Below, piece by piece: positions 6,334 through 9,742 of a DNA stretch of 9,742 bases (the stretch's first letter is position 1; each line of letters begins with the position of its first letter). A model generated the notes under the pieces. The model was given only the letters and a program-made list of their open reading frames with translations. It was not told where the DNA came from and did not search any database. Location of the stretch: contig SUUD01000054.1 of NCBI GenBank assembly GCA_015062715.1, positions 1 through 9,742 of the forward strand, in the 5' to 3' direction. Origin of the DNA: Olsenella sp. GTDB lineage: Bacteria > Actinomycetota > Coriobacteriia > Coriobacteriales > Atopobiaceae. Position numbers and translations under genes: made by a program.

Positions 6334-6366
6334 ATCGGGCGGGCCCAGGCTGTTGGCCCGCCCGAT
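6334..6366 (+). terminator. Hairpin after the sigma/anti-sigma operon, probable terminator
   Basis: ATCGGGCGGGCC (6334-6345) pairs perfectly with GGCCCGCCCGAT (6355-6366) around a nine-base loop, 24 bases past the anti-sigma stop codon. No T-run follows on either strand, so termination may be partial or factor-assisted. The convergent acetyltransferase gene ends about 100 bases beyond. Confidence 0.55.
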
Positions 6367-6367
6367 C

Positions 6368-6440
6368 AATTGACACAAACCCGGTTCTCCCGAAAGAGTC
6401 ATCTGGGCAAATATCGATTCGGAATCAGTTCGTGTCAATT
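6368..6440. repeat. 73-bp element with 13-bp terminal inverted repeats
   Basis: AATTGACACAAAC (6368-6380) and GTTCGTGTCAATT (6428-6440) are inverted copies with one mismatch. The inside is AT-rich for this genome and includes GATTC-G-GAATC (6416-6426). It lies in the gap between two convergent genes, directly after the hairpin at 6334-6366. It may be a small non-autonomous mobile remnant or a regulatory hairpin; no target-site duplication is clear. Confidence 0.55.
6410..6438 (-). promoter_or_regulatory. Sigma-70-like promoter on the minus strand inside the 73-bp element
   Basis: On the minus strand TTGACA (6438-6433) is followed after 17 bases by GATATT (6415-6410), a perfect -35 and a four-of-six -10. 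A transcript would start near 6403 and run left through the hairpin at 6334-6366 into the 3' end of the anti-sigma gene. It would be either antisense or a short structured RNA. No gene lies in that direction on this strand before position 409. Confidence 0.35.
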
Positions 6441-6469
6441 AACGCGCATATATCGGCGACACGCCACCG

Positions 6470-7045
6470 CTAGTCGTCGAGCAGGTCCTGCTCCCAACGG
6501 CGCTTGTAGACCCACTTGTCGACCAGGACCGGCTCGTCGAAACCCCAGTCCTCCGGCACGTCGCGAAAGAGGAGGCGAAAGCCGTTCTTCTCGAGCACCC
6601 GCGCCGAGGCCGCGTTCTGCGGCAGCACGTGCGCGGTGATGGTACGCATGCCCACCTCGTCGAGCAGGTGGCGCTTGAGCAGGCCCGCGACCTCGGTCGC
6701 AATTCCCCTGCCCCACGCTCGCTCAACCAGGCGATACCCAATGGAGGCCTTGGGCTTGCGCTCCTCGTAGGCATAGACCTCGGCGATGCCGAGCATGTCA
6801 TCCGGCGCCTCGCGCAGGCAGACGGCGAGCAGGACCGACGCACGGGCGTCAAGGCACTCCTCGCGCATGCGTGCGATGGCGGTGTGCTTGTCGACGTACT
6901 TGCGCTCAAGGAGGAAGGTGGGCTCGTATCGGTAGACCGCCTCGCTCTGGCAGAGCTCCTCGAGGGATGCGGCATCGGCGTCGATCACCTCGCGCAAAAG
7001 GATCCTTTCGCCCTCGATGCGAGGTATCCCATCAAACAGCTCCAC
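6470..7045 (-). CDS. GNAT-family N-acetyltransferase (RimJ/RimL-like)
   Basis: This 191-residue protein should transfer an acetyl group from acetyl-CoA to an amine. The start is GTG (7045-7043), preceded by an AGGAGGAGAGGG run that ends seven bases before it. It begins ELFDGIPRIEGERILLRE, the usual opening of Acetyltransf_3 proteins. GNAT motif A is SIGYRLVERAWGRGIATEV (101-119), with the R/Q-x-x-G-x-G/A acetyl-CoA loop at RAWGRGIA (109-116). Motif B follows as NAASARVLEKNGFRLLF (144-160), where Asn and the NGF turn are conserved. Length is normal. The natural substrate (ribosomal protein N-terminus, antibiotic or other amine) cannot be told from sequence. It is divergent from the HAD phosphatase gene. 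A decayed copy of its 3' end lies at 8061-8200. Confidence 0.9.
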   Translation of the reverse strand: MELFDGIPRIEGERILLREVIDADAASLEELCQSEAVYRYEPTFLLERKYVDKHTAIARMREECLDARASVLLAVCLREAPDDMLGIAEVYAYEERKPKASIGYRLVERAWGRGIATEVAGLLKRHLLDEVGMRTITAHVLPQNAASARVLEKNGFRLLFRDVPEDWGFDEPVLVDKWVYKRRWEQDLLDD

Positions 7046-7081
7046 GAAATCGCCCTCTCCTCCTGCTTCGGGACACCTCGG

Positions 7082-7087
7082 ATTCTA
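7082..7087 (-). promoter_or_regulatory. Candidate -10 hexamer of the acetyltransferase gene
   Basis: On the minus strand this reads TAGAAT, five of six matches to the -10 consensus. It would start transcription near 7075, about 30 bases before the GTG start. No good -35 is visible; the dyad at 7102-7144 covers that position. Confidence 0.4.
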
Positions 7088-7101
7088 CCCCACGGCAAAC
7101 T

Positions 7102-7144
7102 GGCGGCCCCACCTGGTGCCACTTTGGGCCAGATGGGGCCTGCC
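7102..7144. promoter_or_regulatory. Interrupted dyad in the acetyltransferase/HAD divergent region
   Basis: GGCCCCA (7105-7111) pairs with TGGGGCC (7134-7140), CTGG (7113-7116) with CCAG (7129-7132), and, past a bulged T, GGC (7102-7104) with GCC (7142-7144). It lies between the two divergent starts, at the -35 position of the leftward promoter candidate, as an operator might. Confidence 0.35.
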
Positions 7145-7208
7145 GCGAGTCAGGTGGCGTCTGCCTGCGGTATCTTTGGGGCATTCCATCGCGAACGGAG
7201 GAGCCACC

Positions 7209-8051
7209 ATGATCAAGCTCGTGCTGTCCGACATCGACGACACCCTGAGCATCGAGCGCGACGCGCCGGCGACGCCGCGCGCGCTTGCCGCGATCAAGGC
7301 CCTCCAGGAGACGGGCATTGGCTTTGGCGTCTCGACCGGACGCGTGCCCGCGGTCATGCCCCGCTTCTTCGGCGAGGCCAGCGAGTGCTGGCAGACGGGC
7401 ATCTACACCAACGGCAAGCAGGTCCTGCTCAACGGCGAGAAGATCTACGAGACGCACGTCCCCAAGGAGCCGCTCATGCACGTGGTCGAGCTCATCGACC
7501 AGATTCCCGGCGCCTTCCTCTTCGTGAACCCCCTGGTCGACGACAGCAACCAGGGCCGCTTCGTGGGCGTCCACATGGACGAGGCCACGGCCCAGCGCGC
7601 AAGCGACCTCACGCACGTCACGGTGAAGCCCAACTGGGACATGCCGCCGCAGATCCTCACCGGCTGCCTCATGTACCTGCCGGGCGAGCCCGAGGAGTAC
7701 GCGCGCCACCGCGCCTGGCTGGAGCCCCAGACCGAGCTTGCCATCCGTCCCGCGCACTTCAACTTCTTCGACGTGCTGCCCAAGGACGCCAACAAGGCAA
7801 CGGGCCTCAAGGTGCTGCTCGAGCACGTGGGCATCTCGCCCGACGAGGTCATGGTCTTTGGCGACTCCGAGAACGACCTCGAGATCATGCGCGAGGTGGG
7901 GCACCCCGTGGCGGTGGCCAACGCCACGCCCGAGTGCGCCGCGGTGGCCCGCTGGCACGTGGGCCCCTGCCACGAGGACGGCGTCGCGGCCGCCCTCGAG
8001 CAGCTCGTCGAGGCCGTGAGGACGGGCGGCACGCCCGCGTTCATGCGCTAG
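7209..8051 (+). CDS. HAD-superfamily phosphatase, Cof type
   Basis: This is a 280-residue haloacid dehalogenase-like hydrolase that should remove phosphate from a small phosphorylated metabolite in the cytoplasm. ATG 7209 is preceded by GGAGGAG five bases upstream. Motif I is LSDIDDTL (6-13; nucleophile D8, acid/base D10). Motif II is VSTGR (41-45), motif III K196 in ANKATGLKVLL, and motif IV FGDSENDLEIM (217-227; D219 and D223 bind Mg). The roughly 110-residue stretch between motifs II and III fits a C2 cap, as in Cof/YidA proteins (sugar phosphates, pyridoxal phosphate, FMN and others). Substrate is not predictable. It stands alone, divergent from the acetyltransferase, and its stop codon is nine bases from the acetyltransferase remnant that points towards it. 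No terminator is visible after it. Confidence 0.92.
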   Translation: MIKLVLSDIDDTLSIERDAPATPRALAAIKALQETGIGFGVSTGRVPAVMPRFFGEASECWQTGIYTNGKQVLLNGEKIYETHVPKEPLMHVVELIDQIPGAFLFVNPLVDDSNQGRFVGVHMDEATAQRASDLTHVTVKPNWDMPPQILTGCLMYLPGEPEEYARHRAWLEPQTELAIRPAHFNFFDVLPKDANKATGLKVLLEHVGISPDEVMVFGDSENDLEIMREVGHPVAVANATPECAAVARWHVGPCHEDGVAAALEQLVEAVRTGGTPAFMR

Positions 8052-8060
8052 CAGACAGCT

Positions 8061-8200
8061 TCAGTCGTCGAGCAGTCCCTGCTCCCAGCGACGCCTGTAG
8101 ACCCACTTGTCCACGAGGACGGGCTCGCCAACGCCCCAGTCCTCGGGCACGCCCGAGAAGAGCCGGCGGAAGCCGCACTACTCGGGTCCCGCGCCGATTG
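8061..8200 (-). pseudogene. Remnant of a second GNAT acetyltransferase gene (3' end only)
   Basis: The minus strand encodes GFRRLFSGVPEDWG then EPVLVDKWVYRRRWEQ and ends LLDD plus TGA at 8063-8061. Over 37 residues, 30 match the end of the intact acetyltransferase at 6470-7045. Just upstream, the lysine codon before Asn-Gly-Phe has become TAG (8180-8178), and a one-base deletion follows at about 8188, while nucleotide similarity continues to about 8200. Beyond that, nothing of the remaining 150 or so codons is found. A TAGAAT hexamer on the minus strand at 8219-8214 recalls the -10 of the intact gene. It is a dead fragment, not a short gene: it has no start codon or ribosome binding site. Confidence 0.85.
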
Positions 8201-8264
8201 CCCCTGTGTTTTCGATTCTAACCGCACACGTCGGTCTCACCCGGGGCAAGGGCCACCTCGGTTC

Positions 8265-8274
8265 GTGGCACAAT
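8265..8274 (+). promoter_or_regulatory. Possible -10 region for the ABC transporter gene
   Basis: GTGGCACAAT, ending in CACAAT after TGG, lies 31 bases before the ATG. It is identical to the 10-mer at 1573-1582 upstream of the pyrophosphatase gene. The -35 region shows no clear match. Confidence 0.25.
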
Positions 8275-8304
8275 ACCCCCGCGAATCGAAACGAGGGGAG
8301 CACG

Positions 8305-9742
8305 ATGTCACAGCGCTCGTCCGCACCACAAGACGCCAAGACCGTCCGCCGCACCCTTTCCTGGTTCTGGTGGGTCACCAAGAAGCGCCCGTTCGCCGCC
8401 TTCATGGCGGTGTTCACGTCGGTGGCCTACACGGCACTTCTCAACTACGCCAACACCTACGTCATGGGCCTCATCGTCGATCGAGTTCAGGCGGAGCCCG
8501 TCTCCGCCGAGCGGGTCTTTGCCGTGTTCGCGCCCTACGTGGTGGCCCTGCTGCTGGTGAACGCCTTTGGTCAGGCCTGCTCCAAGCTGCAGGACTGGTC
8601 CGTCATGCAGCTCGAGATGAACGGCAACTACCACCTGGCGCGCCTGTGCTTCGACACGCTCTCCAACCAGTCCATGACCTTCCACACCAGCCGCTTTGGC
8701 GGCAGCCTGGTGAGCCAGACCAGCCGCTTCATGGGCGGCTACGTGGCCCTGGTCGACGTGGTGGTGTACTCGCTCATCCCCACCATCGCCAGCATCGTTT
8801 GCACCATCGTGCTCCTGTGGCCGGCCAGCCCCGCCTTCGTGTGCGTCCTCTTCGTCATGCTCACCCTGTACGTGGTGATCGCCTACACCATGTACCAGCG
8901 CATACTTCCGCTCTCGGCGGCAACCTCGGCCGCACAGAACAAGCTCTCGGGCGTGCTCTCGGACGCAGTCACCAACATCCTGGCCGTCAAGACCTACGGC
9001 CGCGAGGACTACGAGCGCGGCCTCTTTGACGACGCCGACCGCGAGGCCCTGGCAACCGAGCGCGTGAGCATGGCCGCCATGATGCGACGTGGGGCCATGA
9101 CCTCGACCCTCATCACGCTGATCATGTTCGTCACCTCGATCTTCGTGGTGGGTGGCAACGCCTGGTACGGCATCTCCGCCGGCACGCTCGTGATGATGTT
9201 CACCTACACCTACAACCTGTCCATGCGCTTCAACTACATCAACTCGATGATGCAGCGCATGAACCGCGCCGTGGGCGACGCGGCCGAGATGACCCGCGTC
9301 CTCGACGAGCCGCGGCTGGTGGAGGACGCCCCCGATGCCGCCGACCTCATCGTCACCGACGGGTCCATCGACTTCGAGCACCTCGCCTTCCGCTACGTGG
9401 ACGCCGCCGAGAGCGACTACGTCTTCCGCGACCTCGACCTGCACGTCCCGGCGGGCCAACGGGTGGGCCTGGTGGGCCGCAGCGGCAGCGGCAAGACCAC
9501 CCTCACCAAGCTGCTGCTGCGCCTCTCCGACGTGCAGGAAGGGCGCGTGCTCGTGGACGGCCAGAACATCACGCGCTGCACCCAGCAGTCCCTGCGCCGC
9601 CAGATCGCCTACGTGCCCCAGGAGGCCCTGCTCTTCCACCGCTCCATCCGCGAGAACATCGCCTACGGCCGCCCCGACGCCACCGAGGACGAGATCCGCG
9701 AGGCGGCGCGGCTGGCCAACGCACTCGAGTTCATCGACCGGC
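8305..9742 (+). CDS. ABC exporter, fused permease and ATPase, cut at its C-terminal end by the window edge
   Basis: ATG 8305 follows GAGGGGAG by four bases, and the frame stays open for 479 codons to the right edge. The permease part (about residues 25-330) has hydrophobic stretches near 30-57, 71-90, 146-172, 176-198, 264-284 and 290-305, fitting the six-helix exporter fold. The coupling-helix and loop region includes KTYGREDYERGLFDD (229-243), a typical type IV exporter segment. The nucleotide-binding domain starts at about 354 (SIDFEHLAFRY). It has Walker A GRSGSGKT (391-398), Q-loop Q439 in AYVPQEALLF and the usual SIRENIAYG (447-455). The LSGGQ signature and Walker B lie beyond the window. 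It should act as a dimer, either with itself or with a partner half-transporter encoded nearby, which cannot be seen. Substrate (lipid, drug or peptide) unknown. Confidence 0.93.
   Translation, partial: MSQRSSAPQDAKTVRRTLSWFWWVTKKRPFAAFMAVFTSVAYTALLNYANTYVMGLIVDRVQAEPVSAERVFAVFAPYVVALLLVNAFGQACSKLQDWSVMQLEMNGNYHLARLCFDTLSNQSMTFHTSRFGGSLVSQTSRFMGGYVALVDVVVYSLIPTIASIVCTIVLLWPASPAFVCVLFVMLTLYVVIAYTMYQRILPLSAATSAAQNKLSGVLSDAVTNILAVKTYGREDYERGLFDDADREALATERVSMAAMMRRGAMTSTLITLIMFVTSIFVVGGNAWYGISAGTLVMMFTYTYNLSMRFNYINSMMQRMNRAVGDAAEMTRVLDEPRLVEDAPDAADLIVTDGSIDFEHLAFRYVDAAESDYVFRDLDLHVPAGQRVGLVGRSGSGKTTLTKLLLRLSDVQEGRVLVDGQNITRCTQQSLRRQIAYVPQEALLFHRSIRENIAYGRPDATEDEIREAARLANALEFIDR

Noticed and set aside
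6334..6440. Attachment site or integrated element boundary
   Set aside because: There is no tRNA, integrase or matching direct repeat; the inverted ends alone do not support integration.

Overview
The window comes from a GC-rich bacterium, most likely an actinobacterium of the class Coriobacteriia (an Olsenella/Atopobium-type relative). I infer this from the strong G/C bias at third codon positions, a CBS/DRTGG-containing family II pyrophosphatase, an anti-sigma factor of the Firmicutes/Coriobacteriia style, and the GH2 N-terminus. No marker gene fixes the taxon. I count nine protein genes (two cut by the window edges) and one gene remnant. There are no RNA genes, transposases, phage genes or CRISPR arrays.

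Layout. Positions 1-409 (minus strand) hold the N-terminus of a glycoside hydrolase family 2 enzyme. It is divergent from an L-asparaginase (489-1487); the gap contains a 24-bp dyad with TACACT hexamers facing each other. A 145-bp spacer with two direct repeats 21 bp apart leads to a 554-residue CBS-domain, Mn-dependent inorganic pyrophosphatase (1633-3297), closed by a strong terminator. Next is a 326-residue protein with two duplicated zinc ribbons and a coiled-coil tail (3489-4469), with its own promoter candidate and a UUCG-loop terminator.

Positions 4470-4721 contain no gene but much structure: a nested inverted repeat, a TGAAAC-N17-CGTG motif like an ECF-sigma promoter, and a perfect 20-bp palindrome. 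These precede an ECF sigma factor (4722-5228) and a translationally coupled single-pass anti-sigma factor (5221-6309). This looks like a self-regulated envelope-signal module. A hairpin and a 73-bp element with 13-bp inverted ends separate it from a minus-strand GNAT acetyltransferase (6470-7045).

The acetyltransferase is divergent from a Cof-type HAD phosphatase (7209-8051). Just past the HAD gene lies a decayed second copy of the acetyltransferase 3' end (8061 to about 8200, minus strand), so the HAD gene sits between two direct repeats. From 8305 to the right edge runs an ABC exporter (fused permease and ATPase), cut before its signature motif.

The genes appear to be separate housekeeping or accessory units, apart from the sigma/anti-sigma pair. 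I do not see a convincing multi-gene novel system. The best candidates for follow-up are the sigma module with its structured leader, the zinc-ribbon protein, and the acetyltransferase duplication.
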